Of a DNA stretch of 64,000 bases, positions 35,455 to 44,829 are shown in pieces. Location of the stretch: positions 407,238 through 471,237 of the forward strand of contig JAFDWQ010000003.1 of the NCBI GenBank assembly GCA_018268395.1. Direction: 5' to 3'. A model generated the notes under the pieces. The model ran no database searches and was not told where the DNA came from. It saw only the letters and a program-made list of their open reading frames with translations. This DNA is from Armatimonadota bacterium. GTDB lineage: Bacteria > Armatimonadota > Fimbriimonadia > Fimbriimonadales > Fimbriimonadaceae. The first letter of the stretch is position 1, and every line of letters starts with the position of its first letter. A program made the translations under genes and the position numbers.

Positions 35455-35460
35455 TAGACT
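35455..35460 (+). promoter_or_regulatory. Putative -10 box (TAGACT) six bases before ATG
   Basis: TAGACT, six bases (aggacg), then ATG 35467. Same spacing as the boxes at 28849 and 44011. Confidence 0.45.
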
Positions 35461-35466
35461 AGGACG

Positions 35467-36117
35467 ATGGTCGGACTCGCAGTGCTCTTGGCGGCGGCGC
35501 CCCACGATACCGAAGCGTTGTTCAACGGCCGCGATCTCAGCGGCTGGCACATGGACGTGCCGGAAAGGGACAAAAACCCTGATGCGCGAAAACCGTTCGT
35601 CGTCCGCGACGGTGTTCTGGTCAGCCTTGGCACGCCGGGCGGGCACCTCATCACGGACAAGTCCTTCCACGACTATCGTCTGCGGCTCGAGTACCGGTTC
35701 GTCGACAAGCCCGGCAACTGCGGAGTCCTCGTCCATGCTTCGAAGCCCAGGCGGCTGTACGGCATGTTCCCGCAATCCATCGAAGTGCAGCTCCAAAGCG
35801 GGGATGCCGGCGACTTCTGGTGTATCGGTGAAGACATCACGGTCCCCGACATGGAAAAGAGGCGCGGGCCGAAAGCGGACTGGGGCGTCGACGGCGACAA
35901 GGCGAGACGGATCGTCAATTTGACCGACGGGTCAGAAAAACCGCTGAAGTATTGGAACACGATGACGATCGAGTGCCGTAAATCGACGGTCAAGGTCTGG
36001 GTGAACGGCGACCTCGTCAACGACGGCGACCGCGCGACCGCTTCGTCCGGCCATATCGCCCTCCAAGCCGAAGGGACCGAAGTCGAGTTCCGAAAGCTCG
36101 AACTGACGAAACTTTAA
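35467..36117 (+). CDS. DUF1080 (3-keto-disaccharide hydrolase-like) protein
   Basis: The 216-aa protein has a short signal peptide and the DUF1080 concanavalin-like jelly roll: EALFNGRDLSGWHM near the start, VVRDGVLVS, SFHDYRLRLEYRF, GNCGVLVHA, SIEVQLQSGDAGDFWC and the end block TEVEFRKLEL. Members cleave 3-keto-glucosides or bind sugars in the periplasm. A paralogous role here with the glycosidase and sugar dehydrogenases is plausible but not shown. Confidence 0.85.
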   Translation: MVGLAVLLAAAPHDTEALFNGRDLSGWHMDVPERDKNPDARKPFVVRDGVLVSLGTPGGHLITDKSFHDYRLRLEYRFVDKPGNCGVLVHASKPRRLYGMFPQSIEVQLQSGDAGDFWCIGEDITVPDMEKRRGPKADWGVDGDKARRIVNLTDGSEKPLKYWNTMTIECRKSTVKVWVNGDLVNDGDRATASSGHIALQAEGTEVEFRKLELTKL

Positions 36118-36173
36118 AGAGTCTGCCCTTTCGGGCGAAGCTCGTCGGGAAGGCCGGAGCCCGCGCCCTATGG

Positions 36174-36179
36174 TAGAAC
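36174..36179 (+). promoter_or_regulatory. Putative -10 box (TAGAAC) for the hydrolase-caspase operon
   Basis: TAGAAC ends 7 nt before ATG 36187. It is the only recognisable promoter element upstream of the three-gene operon. Confidence 0.4.
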
Positions 36180-36186
36180 GAACGTT

Positions 36187-37380
36187 ATGAAGGTCGTCTT
36201 CGTCCACGGCGTCGCTACTCGTAGGGAAGGGCACGAGCACGAATTCGACAGTTCCGTCGCTAAGCGGACGGCCCTGTTCCGGCAATTGTCCTTTCCATCG
36301 ACCCAAGAGAGCGACTACTTCAACCCCTATTGGGGGCGGTTCGGCGGAAACGACGCTTATCAAGGATCGTATGTTCCGAGGGCCACAGGAACAGAGACGT
36401 TCGGTGCCGGAGCGGCTGCGGGCAAGGCCCTGTTCGCGTTCGACCCCGCGTCCGGAAGCGGTGGGACCGGGACGCAGCTCTTGCGGACGGCGATGCGCGA
36501 CCAGGTCCAGGCAGCCGACGACATCGCGATCGCCGCGGACCGGACGATCTATGACCCGCGCGAGTTTTCGGAACTCGCTGCGGCGTTGCACGACTATGCC
36601 GTCGCAGAGAAGTGGGAATGGCTGTTCCTGGTCCGGAACGACACCGAGTTCCAAAACCGGCTCGTGTCGGAACTGGACGTGTTCCTGAAGTCCCGTGCCG
36701 GGACCTCCGAGGAAGCCTTCGGGTGGCGCGACCTCCTGGACGGCGTGCGGTCCGGTATCAATGGTGTCTGGGGATCGGTCATAAACGCCGCTTCGGACAA
36801 GGCGATGCTCGAGTTCAAAGGCCGGTTGACGACGTCTGCGGTCGGCTTCCTGGGTGACACCTGCCGTTACCTCGCGGAACGGCCCGATACTCCGACGTCC
36901 CAGAACGCGATCACCTCGGAAGTCGTGGCCTCGCTCCGGTCCGCTTGGGACGATCGTCGAGCCGGTGAAAAGCTCGTCGTCGTCGCTCACAGTTTCGGGG
37001 GCCCCGTGATGTTCGACGTCTTGTCGACCTACGTCCAAGCCGGTGCCCTCCCTGAGGGCTTTAAAGTCGACGCGTTCGTCACGGTCGGATCGCAGGTCGC
37101 GTTCTTCCAGACGATGGACCTGTACGTCAAAGACATCGCGGCCTACGCTCCGGTCGCGCCTCCTCAGAAACTCCCCGTACCATCGACCGTCGACTATTGG
37201 CTGAACGTCTTCGATCTCGCCGATCCCTTGGGCTTTAAGGCTTCCCCGGTATTCGCAGGCGCCGACGACTATCAGTTCGATACGGGAGCGTCCCTTGTCA
37301 CGGCGCATTCGTCCTACTTCTCGCGACCGTCGTTCTATTCGCGGCTCGGTCAACGTTTGAAGGACAGAGGGATCGTGTGA
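36187..37380 (+). CDS. Alpha/beta hydrolase (lipase/esterase-like), first gene of caspase operon
   Basis: The 397-aa protein begins with the strand VVFVHGVATR (oxyanion-hole HG). The nucleophile elbow VVVAHSFGGPV places S269, and candidate Asp/His positions lie in the C-terminal 100 residues. There is no signal peptide, so it is probably cytoplasmic. A roughly 150-residue helical insertion between strands may form a lid or sensing domain. Its stop overlaps the next gene's GTG (GTGA at 37377), so translation is coupled. A phospholipase-type effector is possible; that is inferred from the coupling with a caspase-like gene. Confidence 0.75.
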   Translation: MKVVFVHGVATRREGHEHEFDSSVAKRTALFRQLSFPSTQESDYFNPYWGRFGGNDAYQGSYVPRATGTETFGAGAAAGKALFAFDPASGSGGTGTQLLRTAMRDQVQAADDIAIAADRTIYDPREFSELAAALHDYAVAEKWEWLFLVRNDTEFQNRLVSELDVFLKSRAGTSEEAFGWRDLLDGVRSGINGVWGSVINAASDKAMLEFKGRLTTSAVGFLGDTCRYLAERPDTPTSQNAITSEVVASLRSAWDDRRAGEKLVVVAHSFGGPVMFDVLSTYVQAGALPEGFKVDAFVTVGSQVAFFQTMDLYVKDIAAYAPVAPPQKLPVPSTVDYWLNVFDLADPLGFKASPVFAGADDYQFDTGASLVTAHSSYFSRPSFYSRLGQRLKDRGIV

Positions 37381-38522
37381 GCCTCGTCTACGAAGACGCC
37401 GGACTGGCCGACAAACCCGCCACGCACATCTTCCTCGTCGGGGTCGGCGACTACCGTTATATGCGTCGCCCTGGCGAAGCAGTGGTCGATGCGCCCCAAG
37501 GGAGTTTCTATCCCGAAGCTGCGGATCTCGAACGACTGTCGTCTCCTCCGGCGTCGGCGTCGGCCATGGCCGCTTGGTTCCTGGACAATCAGGCCCGACT
37601 CTCTCGGCCGTTAGGATCCTTGCGCCTGTTGCTGAGCCCCGGCCCGTTCGCGCCCGGTGTCGGCCCCGAAGTCGAAGTGGGAGCGGCGACGTTCGAGAAC
37701 GCGACGGAAGACGCCAACGCGTGGCGGTCTGCCCTGGACCGTCATCCTGATAACTTCGGAGTCTTCTACTTCTGCGGCCACGGGTTCTTCGACGCCGATT
37801 CTGGAGAAAGCCTCCTTCTCTTTGAAGACTTCGGGAAGCAGAACCGGGACTTCTACGAGCACTGTTGCAACTCGGACAAGTTCTACCGCGCGATGAGGTC
37901 GTGCGCGGCGAAGACACAGGTGTACTGGTTCGACGCGTGCCGCAATACCCTTGACTCCTGGATGAAGTTCCCCCGAGACCGCGCGTCCAAGCTCGTCAAT
38001 GCGCGGATGTCGGCGGCTTCCGAAAGCTCGATGCCGATCGCACGCAGCACGAGCCCGAACGCCCAGTCGTTCGGTGACAAGGGCGGACTGAGCCGCTTCG
38101 CAACGACCCTGCTCGACTGCCTCAAGATGTACGGGGCCGAGGAAGTGGGAAACCAATGGATGGTGACGACGGACTCGATCGGCGTTTCGGTCCGGGACGT
38201 ATCGAACCCTCGCAAGATGGGCCTCGGCGGCGGCTACGTCGAGCTGGACGGCAACAACGCGGCAAAGGTGCCGTTCTTGCGCGTTCCCGACCCAAGGGTC
38301 TGCGCGAAGGTTTACGGTGAACCTTCTGGCGTCCTCGAAACGACAAGAGTGGTCTGTACGGATTCCTCGGGCGCGACGGAGACCCATGGACCTGCTCCCG
38401 AGCCGGTCCGGTTTACGTTGAAGATGGGGCGGTGCACGATGTGGCTTGACGGTGCCTTAGCACTCGGGACGCGGCGGGAGTTTTACGCTAAACCCCCCGT
38501 CCTGGTCGCGGAGTTGGAGTGA
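37377..38522 (+). CDS. Caspase-like (peptidase C14) protein
   Basis: The 381-aa protein has the caspase-hemoglobinase catalytic dyad: H135 in FYFCGHGFF and C188 in YWFDACRNTL. These are separated by 53 residues as in p20 domains of metacaspases and bacterial caspases. A beta strand (HIFLVGVGDY) opens the domain. The C-terminal roughly 120 residues are beta-rich and may be a regulatory domain. There is no signal or membrane segment. Overlap with the hydrolase gene and a 1-bp gap to the next gene define one operon. Such proteases commonly cleave and activate partner effectors. Confidence 0.85.
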   Translation: MSLVYEDAGLADKPATHIFLVGVGDYRYMRRPGEAVVDAPQGSFYPEAADLERLSSPPASASAMAAWFLDNQARLSRPLGSLRLLLSPGPFAPGVGPEVEVGAATFENATEDANAWRSALDRHPDNFGVFYFCGHGFFDADSGESLLLFEDFGKQNRDFYEHCCNSDKFYRAMRSCAAKTQVYWFDACRNTLDSWMKFPRDRASKLVNARMSAASESSMPIARSTSPNAQSFGDKGGLSRFATTLLDCLKMYGAEEVGNQWMVTTDSIGVSVRDVSNPRKMGLGGGYVELDGNNAAKVPFLRVPDPRVCAKVYGEPSGVLETTRVVCTDSSGATETHGPAPEPVRFTLKMGRCTMWLDGALALGTRREFYAKPPVLVAELE

Positions 38523-38523
38523 C

Positions 38524-39855
38524 ATGCCGAAGTTGAACCTCCATGCGGACTTGGGGCCGGAAGTCGACGCTACGATCGCCGTCCGGATCGTGAACCTGGA
38601 CAGGAAGGCACGGCGTAAGCCGAAGATGGTGCCTCTGAACACTCGAAGCTTGACCGGACACGACGTCGAGAGCGGGCGTTACCTGGTCGAAACGGTCCTC
38701 CCGAACGGCGAGAAGGTGAGCCGGACGGTCGACCTCGAGGCGGAGGCTCAGACCGTCGACCTCTCGCCCGAACTCCGGTCTCCAGGTGCCGCGCTGAACA
38801 CCGCTGTCGCCACACGGCCGATCGTCGGCCTAGCCCTTCGGTCCGATACGAAGGATCCTGGCAGACTGTTCGTCAGGTGCTTGGACCGGGATTCTGACGG
38901 CACTTGGACCCCGTCTTCCTTGGAGACGATCGGTCCGCCGATGCGTGTGGAGTGGCTCAGTCCCGAGGCGACCGACGGCCTGGTCGCGCGAGTGGAACTG
39001 CCGCCTCGCCGCTTCGTGAGGGCGCTGGCCGTCGGAGGTCCCAAAGTTCCTGTCCGGAGCATCCTGGTGCCGCCATACGTGCCGATGCGGGCCGTGCTCT
39101 TCCCTCGGCCCGCCGGTGCACCTGGTCCCCGGAACAAGCCAGACCCTCTGTGCGTTTCGATGGTCACGCTGAACGCGTCGTTCGAAGGCCTCATGGCGTA
39201 TCAGTCCGCGGGACAATACGAAGCGGCCCGGACGATCAGCCAAGACGTCGCGGAACGGCTGCTGGGCGAAAAGGAAGCCGACCCCGTGGCAGCGACGGGG
39301 GGCGCCTACGCGATGCTGAAGACGGGACGGATCACCAACGTCCTCGAATGGCTCGGCAATCTTGCCGACGGCTTTCCGGCCCTACCGGACGCGTATCTGC
39401 TGTTGGCCGCGGTCTCCCAGAACCCGTCCGTGCCCGTATCGAGGATCCGCCAGCTTCGGTTCGCGAAAGACCTCGTTCTTCCCAGCGGACTGTCGGACGA
39501 AGAGCTCAGACAGACTTGTTCGATCCACCTCCTCGGAGCGGCGTACGACTCCGGGATCCCGCTCTTTACCGAAGGACTGCGGTTGCACCTCGACCTTCTG
39601 GATGCCTTGGACGAGCCTCTGGGCGACAAGCGGTTCGACACGGCGTGGCACGCCGTCCGAAACGTTCCGACCCTCCGCCGGAAGTCCAAGCCTTGGAAGT
39701 GGGCCAAGACCATGTGGCGGTGGCTCTCGCTCGGCAAGGTCGCGGACTGGAACAGCCGGTTCTTGACGCTGTACGTCGAAGATCCGGGGAGGACGACGAC
39801 ACGAAGGGTCTTCTGGCAAGACCCGCCCGACGGTGCCCTCGAGCGACCCGACTGA
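38524..39855 (+). CDS. Uncharacterised third protein of the hydrolase-caspase operon
   Basis: The 443-aa protein begins 1 bp after the caspase stop. Residues 1-80 look like a beta-sandwich ([22 protein letters not shown]), 90-190 another strand-rich segment, and 200-400 are helical, with a pattern suggesting TPR-like repeats ([40 protein letters not shown]). There are no catalytic motifs and no signal peptide. A role as sensor, scaffold or protease substrate for the two enzymes upstream is plausible. I recognise no family. Confidence 0.7.
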   Translation: MPKLNLHADLGPEVDATIAVRIVNLDRKARRKPKMVPLNTRSLTGHDVESGRYLVETVLPNGEKVSRTVDLEAEAQTVDLSPELRSPGAALNTAVATRPIVGLALRSDTKDPGRLFVRCLDRDSDGTWTPSSLETIGPPMRVEWLSPEATDGLVARVELPPRRFVRALAVGGPKVPVRSILVPPYVPMRAVLFPRPAGAPGPRNKPDPLCVSMVTLNASFEGLMAYQSAGQYEAARTISQDVAERLLGEKEADPVAATGGAYAMLKTGRITNVLEWLGNLADGFPALPDAYLLLAAVSQNPSVPVSRIRQLRFAKDLVLPSGLSDEELRQTCSIHLLGAAYDSGIPLFTEGLRLHLDLLDALDEPLGDKRFDTAWHAVRNVPTLRRKSKPWKWAKTMWRWLSLGKVADWNSRFLTLYVEDPGRTTTRRVFWQDPPDGALERPD

Positions 39856-39895
39856 CGGCTTGCCGCCGCTCCTTCCGGTAACCTGGACCGACCCG

Positions 39896-41005
39896 ATGAA
39901 GATCACGCGGATCGCGGCGTACCGGATTGACCTGCCGCTGAAGGAAGGCTCCTATAAGTGGTCGGGCGGCAAGTCCGTCGACGTGTTCGACAGCACGATC
40001 GTCCGGGTCGAGACCGATTCTGGCCTTGCGGGCCACGGCGAGGTGTGCCCCCTAGGGCCGTTCTATCTGCCTGCCTATGCGGCGGGAGTCCGCTCCGGGT
40101 TGCAAGAGCTAGCCCCCCACGTGATCGGTCTGGACCCCCGACAGACGGGGGTGCTCAACGACGTGATGGACCGCGCGATGAAGGGTCACCCTTACGTGAA
40201 GTCGGGGATCGACATCGCCTGCTGGGACATTCTTGGACAAGCGACGGGCCAACCGGTCGCCACCCTTCTGGGTGGCCGTTACGGGGACGACTTCGTTCTG
40301 TACCGTGCCATCTCGCAGGTCGCGCCACAAGAGATGGCCGCCAACGTCCATGGCTACAGGTCGGAGGGCTATCGTCGGTTCCAGCTCAAAGTCGGAGGCG
40401 ATCCCGACACGGACATTGCCCGGATCAAGGCGGTCAGGGACGTCCTTTCGCCGACCGACAAGCTCGTCGCCGACGCGAACACCGGTTGGACGGTGCACGA
40501 AGCGATCAGGGTCGTCAACGCCGTCCGCGACGTCGACGTCTACATCGAGCAGCCTTGTCCGAGCTATGAGGAGTGCCGCTCGGTCCGGGAGCGCACGACG
40601 CTGCCGTTCGTCCTGGACGAGGTCGTCGACAGCCTTGACGCGCTCGTCCGGGTCGCGTCGCACCGGTCTGCGGACGTCGTCAATTTGAAGATCAGTAAGT
40701 TCGGCGGTTTGACCAAAGCGAGACAAGCCCGCGACTTCTGTGCGTCGATGGGGATCGCGATGACGATCGAAGACAGTTGGGGCGGCGACGTGACGACCGC
40801 CGCCATCGCCCATTTGGCGCACAGCACTCCGACCCCCCTCCTCTTCACGTCGACGGACTTTAACAGCTACGTCACGGTCCAAAACGCGAAAGGGGCGCCG
40901 CAACGGAAAGACGGCCGCATGGCCGCGTCGACCGCGCCAGGCCTGGGCGTGGAGCCGGATTTTGACCTTTTGGGCGGCCCGCTGGTCGATGTGACCGAGG
41001 TCTAG
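39896..41005 (+). CDS. Enolase-superfamily dehydratase, cis-3-hydroxy-L-proline dehydratase-like
   Basis: ATG 39896 yields 369 aa, the usual length for this subgroup. The MR/MLE-type barrel shows K165 in FQLKVGGDP, metal ligands D193 (VADANTG), E218 (IEQPC) and D241 (LDEVVDS), and K265/K268 in NLKISKFGG. The pair of lysines facing the active site and the overall sequence fit cis-3-hydroxy-L-proline dehydratase, which makes pyrroline-carboxylate; other MR/MLE activities are possible. Together with pruA this hints at hydroxyproline or proline use. The upstream open frame to 39833 overlaps the previous gene and was not used. Confidence 0.8.
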   Translation: MKITRIAAYRIDLPLKEGSYKWSGGKSVDVFDSTIVRVETDSGLAGHGEVCPLGPFYLPAYAAGVRSGLQELAPHVIGLDPRQTGVLNDVMDRAMKGHPYVKSGIDIACWDILGQATGQPVATLLGGRYGDDFVLYRAISQVAPQEMAANVHGYRSEGYRRFQLKVGGDPDTDIARIKAVRDVLSPTDKLVADANTGWTVHEAIRVVNAVRDVDVYIEQPCPSYEECRSVRERTTLPFVLDEVVDSLDALVRVASHRSADVVNLKISKFGGLTKARQARDFCASMGIAMTIEDSWGGDVTTAAIAHLAHSTPTPLLFTSTDFNSYVTVQNAKGAPQRKDGRMAASTAPGLGVEPDFDLLGGPLVDVTEV

Positions 41006-41166
41006 GGTGTCCGTCGTCTCGAGGGCCCTGTCAGAGATACGGCCAAGAAGCCTGTACGAAAGCGCTTGAGTAGCCGGCTTGCCAGATGCCGGCGCCACGA
41101 GACCCGTGGCCCTGTCCGGAACCTAGTCCGGCGCTCGCCCGACAAGGGGCCTTGGCTGAAAGAACG

Positions 41167-41240
41167 TGGCTGCCCGACAGGGATTCGAACCCCAACTATC
41201 GGTACCAGAAACCGGTGTCCTACCGTTAGACGATCGGGCA
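41167..41240 (-). tRNA. tRNA-Gln (anticodon CUG)
   Basis: The minus-strand sequence folds as a cloverleaf: acceptor TGCCCGA paired with TCGGGCA, D arm GTCT-GGAC, anticodon loop TTCTGGT (CTG), T arm with GGTTCGAATCCC. The discriminator is G and CCA is encoded (41167-41169). It lies 125 bp before, and divergent from, glnS, the gene for its own charging enzyme. Confidence 0.93.
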
Positions 41241-41365
41241 GTCCAAGTTCGATTATGGCTCGTCGCAGGCTGGTTTTCAAGGCCGTTGGGCAGACCGGCA
41301 CCCCAGGTATCCTGTCGATGAAGGCCCCGTTTCGGAGCCCTCTTCTTCCCCGACCCTGAGCGACC

Positions 41366-43078
41366 ATGGGTATGACCGACCACGAAGCCTGTCCCGAAGC
41401 CGTTGTCCCGACCGATTTCATCCGTGAAGCGGTCAAGCAAGACTTGGCCGAGGGGCGCTTCCAGTCCGTCGTGACCCGGTTCCCGCCGGAACCCAACGCC
41501 TATCTCCACATCGGCCACGCCAAGGCCATTTGGATCGATTACGGGGTCGCGGCGGACTTCGGGGGCCTCTTCATCCTTCGGTTCGACGACACGAACCCGC
41601 TTAAGGAAGAGCAGGAGTTCGTTGACGCGATCATCGAAGACGTGAAATGGTTGGGGACCGACTTCGGCGACCGGCTCTACTTCGCGTCCGACTATTTCGG
41701 CCGGATGTTCGACTATGCGGTCGAACTGATCCGGAAGGGTAAGGCTTACGTGTGCGACCTCTCGAACGAAGAGATGCGGGAGTCGCGGGGAACGCTCAAC
41801 AAGCCGGGAACGGACAGCCCGTTCCGGGACAGGAGCGTCGAGGAGAACCTGGACCTCTTTGACCGGATGAGGGCCGGCGAGTTTCCTGACGGTGCGAAGA
41901 CGTTGCGGGCGAAGATCGACATGGCTTCGCCCAACATCGTCATGCGGGATCCGGTCATGTACCGTATCCGCCACGCCCACCATCACAGGCAGGGCGACGA
42001 GTGGTGCGTTTACCCGAGCTATGACTGGGCACACGGACTGGAAGACTCGATCGAGGGCGTCACGCACTCCCTCTGCACCCTCGAGTACGAGATCCATCGA
42101 CCGTTGTACGACTGGTTCCTGGAAGAGCTGGGCGTCTACCGACCGCGCCAGATCGAGTTCGCAAGGCTGAACCTCACGTACACCGTGATGAGCAAGCGCA
42201 AGTTCGTCGAACTCGTGAAGGGCGGGCATGTCCAGGGCTACGACGATCCGCGGTTGCCCACGTTGGCCGGCCTCCGCCGACGCGGGTATACGGCGGAAGC
42301 CGTGCGTGAGTTCTGCCGTCGGGTCGGCGTCTCGAAGGCGGACTCGACCAACGAGGCCTATCAGCTTGAAGACTGCCTGAGGGAGGTCTTGAACAAGTCG
42401 GCCGGTCGTTTGATGGGCGTCTTGAACCCCTTAAAGGTCGTTCTCACGAACTACCCGGAAGAGCAGGTCGAGGACTTAGAAGCGGTCAACAACCCCGAAG
42501 ACCTGGACGCCGGTACGCGGTTCGTGCCGTTCGCCCGTGAGATCTACATCGACCGCGACGACTTCCGAGAGGTGCCGCCGCCGAAGTACTACCGACTGAG
42601 TCCTGGCGTCGAAGTCCGTCTCCGCTACGGTTACCTCATCCGGTGTGAAAGCGTGGTCAAGGACGAGAACGGCGAGGTCGTCGAACTTCGGTGCACCTAC
42701 GATCCTGCGACCAGGGGAGGCAACACCCCTGACGGCCGCAAGGTCAAAGCTACGATCCACTGGGTCGCGGCACCGACGGCCGTCAAAGCGGAGGTCCGGC
42801 TCTATGACCACCTGTTCCTCAAGCCTGATCCGAACGACGTGGCAGAGGGAGACGACTACCTCGCGAACCTCAATCCGGACTCGCTGACCGTAACGACCGC
42901 GTGGATCGAACCGAACGTCCGCAGTGCGGTGGCGGGCCAGAGCTTCCAATTCGAGCGCGTCGGTTACTTTTGCGTCGATCAGGATTCGAAACCGGACAAG
43001 CTCGTTTTCAACCGGGCGGTCACCTTGCGGGATTCCTGGGCCAAGATCGAACAGGCCCAATCTGCCGGGAAGCCTTGA
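41366..43078 (+). CDS. glnS: Glutaminyl-tRNA synthetase
   Basis: The 570-aa class I enzyme has HIGH at 48-51 ([11 protein letters not shown]) and the KMSKS-like motif VMSKRKF at 274-280. The catalytic domain has [16 protein letters not shown] and [16 protein letters not shown] blocks typical of GlnRS, and the C-terminal anticodon-binding beta barrels are present (length about 550-570 aa). Direct GlnRS replaces the Glu-tRNA amidotransferase route where it is present. Start is ATG 41366 or 41372. No Shine-Dalgarno sequence is clear. Confidence 0.95.
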   Translation: MGMTDHEACPEAVVPTDFIREAVKQDLAEGRFQSVVTRFPPEPNAYLHIGHAKAIWIDYGVAADFGGLFILRFDDTNPLKEEQEFVDAIIEDVKWLGTDFGDRLYFASDYFGRMFDYAVELIRKGKAYVCDLSNEEMRESRGTLNKPGTDSPFRDRSVEENLDLFDRMRAGEFPDGAKTLRAKIDMASPNIVMRDPVMYRIRHAHHHRQGDEWCVYPSYDWAHGLEDSIEGVTHSLCTLEYEIHRPLYDWFLEELGVYRPRQIEFARLNLTYTVMSKRKFVELVKGGHVQGYDDPRLPTLAGLRRRGYTAEAVREFCRRVGVSKADSTNEAYQLEDCLREVLNKSAGRLMGVLNPLKVVLTNYPEEQVEDLEAVNNPEDLDAGTRFVPFAREIYIDRDDFREVPPPKYYRLSPGVEVRLRYGYLIRCESVVKDENGEVVELRCTYDPATRGGNTPDGRKVKATIHWVAAPTAVKAEVRLYDHLFLKPDPNDVAEGDDYLANLNPDSLTVTTAWIEPNVRSAVAGQSFQFERVGYFCVDQDSKPDKLVFNRAVTLRDSWAKIEQAQSAGKP

Positions 43079-43208
43079 CGGGCCCGAATCAATCGAGTTC
43101 GACCGTCGTGTATCCCTGAATGCTCTTGACGGCCGTCGATCGGCCCTTTATGAAAAAGTCAAAGCGAACGGTTCCGGTACCAAGGAAGCGCGCTCCCGTC
43201 GGGATCCG

Positions 43209-43958
43209 TTAACGGCAGTTGAAGCCCATGGTCACGATCGCTGTGACGGCTTTGTCCAGGCTCGACGTATCGTTGATCCCGTCGCTGCTGATCTCGTTCG
43301 AGTAGATGGGAGTGATCTGGAGGGGAGACATCCGTGCCGACTTGACGCCTGTGATCGTCGCCCCGCTGCTTTTGGCGATCTCCTCCGCCCGTCGCCTCGC
43401 GTCCTTGGCCGCGTCGGCCAGGATCTCGACTTTGACGTCCCCGATCTTCGTGTAGATGAATTGGGGCGACAGCGACTCTAAAGGAACGCCTTGAGAGATC
43501 AGTTCCGTCGACTCTCTCGCCGTCTTGTCCACGAGGTCCACTTGCGGAGACCGCACTTCCACCGTTTGGCTCAGCTCGTAGCCGACGATCTCGCGCATGG
43601 TGTCCTCGCCCTCGTAGCCTGTGTTCGCAGCCTTAGGAGCGTACAGCTTCCGGGTCGAGACCGCGCTGACCACCATTTCCTCGCGTTTGACGCCTTTCCC
43701 TTCTAGGTACGCCAACGTCTTGTCGATACTCGGTTTAAGCGCCTGATAGGCCGCTGCTTGGTTCGGGCCCCGCTGTGTGACGACCGCGCGCCAAATGATG
43801 AAGTCGCTCTTGATCGCCTTTCGGGCGCTGCCCGTCACCGTCAGGACGTTTCCCGAACGCGTCTGCACAAAGGCCCCCGAGAGCATCCAGGCACTGACGA
43901 CCACCGCCAGCGACAACGCGACCGCAGCCAAGAATCCGAGCGGAGTGCTCCTTCTCAT
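43209..43958 (-). CDS. SIMPL (DUF541) domain protein
   Basis: The 249-aa protein has one N-terminal membrane anchor or signal (LGFLAAVALSLAVVVSAWML) and a SIMPL domain: VTGSARKAIKSDFIIWRAVV, a helical section (AAAYQALKPSIDKTLAYLEGKGV) and the C-terminal block DAAKDARRRAEEIAKSSGATITGV. Members are exported and form oligomeric channels or stress-related assemblies; the exact role is unknown. It is divergent from the VanW gene. Confidence 0.85.
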   Translation of the reverse strand: MRRSTPLGFLAAVALSLAVVVSAWMLSGAFVQTRSGNVLTVTGSARKAIKSDFIIWRAVVTQRGPNQAAAYQALKPSIDKTLAYLEGKGVKREEMVVSAVSTRKLYAPKAANTGYEGEDTMREIVGYELSQTVEVRSPQVDLVDKTARESTELISQGVPLESLSPQFIYTKIGDVKVEILADAAKDARRRAEEIAKSSGATITGVKSARMSPLQITPIYSNEISSDGINDTSSLDKAVTAIVTMGFNCR

Positions 43959-44010
43959 CGTGTCCCCGATATTCTGACGTTCAGGAGACCAGATTCGGAG
44001 TGCTCGGACC

Positions 44011-44016
44011 TAGAAT
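44011..44016 (+). promoter_or_regulatory. Putative -10 box (TAGAAT) six bases before GTG
   Basis: TAGAAT, six bases (cgtcac), then GTG 44023. This is the clearest example of the -10/start-codon spacing seen repeatedly in this region. Confidence 0.5.
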
Positions 44017-44022
44017 CGTCAC

Positions 44023-44829
44023 GTGGGTGCAAGGCAATGGGCGAGGCGGGTCGTTCCTGAAGCGGTCCGGATCGAAGTCGTCCGCATGAAACGGTGGCCG
44101 TCGTGGATCACCGAATCCGGGACGGTCGCCAAGGACAAGGGCAAGGTCGAGTCGTTCCCGTTCGAGCTTTCACGGCACGCGTCCCCCCTGAAGCGAGGGG
44201 GTAGCGACACGGACCCAGAGCTACAGAAAGGCAAGGAGAACAACGTCCGACTGGCGGCCGGCGCCATCGACCGGACCGTCGTCCGTCCCGGCTCGGTCTT
44301 CTCGTACCACCATTTGGTGGGCCGACCCTCTCGGAGCCGTGGGTTCTTACCCGGACTCGAACTGCACGGCGGCCAGATGGCGGCCGGTATCGGAGGAGGC
44401 TGTTGCATGGTGTCGAACATGCTCTACCTGCTCGCCCTGCGGGCCGGTTGTGAGATCGTGGAGCGGCACCGGCACGCCCTGGACCTGTTCCCGGACCATG
44501 GCCGGACGGTCCCCTACGGTTGCGGGGCCACGGTCTTTTATAACATGGCGGACTTTCGCTTCCGGAACGACACCGATCAAGACGTCATGGTCCACATGGA
44601 GATCGTCGACGGCCGGCTCGAGGGGAGCGTCCTCGGGCCGAAAGACCCCGGGTTCCGGGTCGAGGTCTACGAGACCGACCATCGGTTCCGACGGGACGGC
44701 GAGGCCTGGTACCGCGAGAACAAGGTCTGGCGCCGGTTCGACCACCCCGACGGGGGCCTGATCCGGGAGGAACTGGTCGCTCAGAACGTCGGCCGGTGCC
44801 TGTACGACCCGGAGCAGGTCGGCGACTAA
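44023..44829 (+). CDS. VanW family protein
   Basis: The 268-aa protein has the VanW domain pattern: NNVRLAAGAIDRTVVRPGSVFSYHHLVG, GGQMAAGIGGGCCMVSNMLYLLALRAG, HRHALDLFP and NMADFRFRNDTDQDVMV. These proteins are linked with cell-wall or glycopeptide-resistance clusters, but the activity is not known. There is no signal peptide. The 3' end overlaps the convergent response-regulator gene by 4 bp. Confidence 0.88.
   Translation: MGARQWARRVVPEAVRIEVVRMKRWPSWITESGTVAKDKGKVESFPFELSRHASPLKRGGSDTDPELQKGKENNVRLAAGAIDRTVVRPGSVFSYHHLVGRPSRSRGFLPGLELHGGQMAAGIGGGCCMVSNMLYLLALRAGCEIVERHRHALDLFPDHGRTVPYGCGATVFYNMADFRFRNDTDQDVMVHMEIVDGRLEGSVLGPKDPGFRVEVYETDHRFRRDGEAWYRENKVWRRFDHPDGGLIREELVAQNVGRCLYDPEQVGD

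Noticed and set aside
35932-37917. 661-codon open frame antisense to the DUF1080 and hydrolase genes
   Set aside because: Arg/Ser-rich and without homology; the plus-strand genes have motifs and normal composition.
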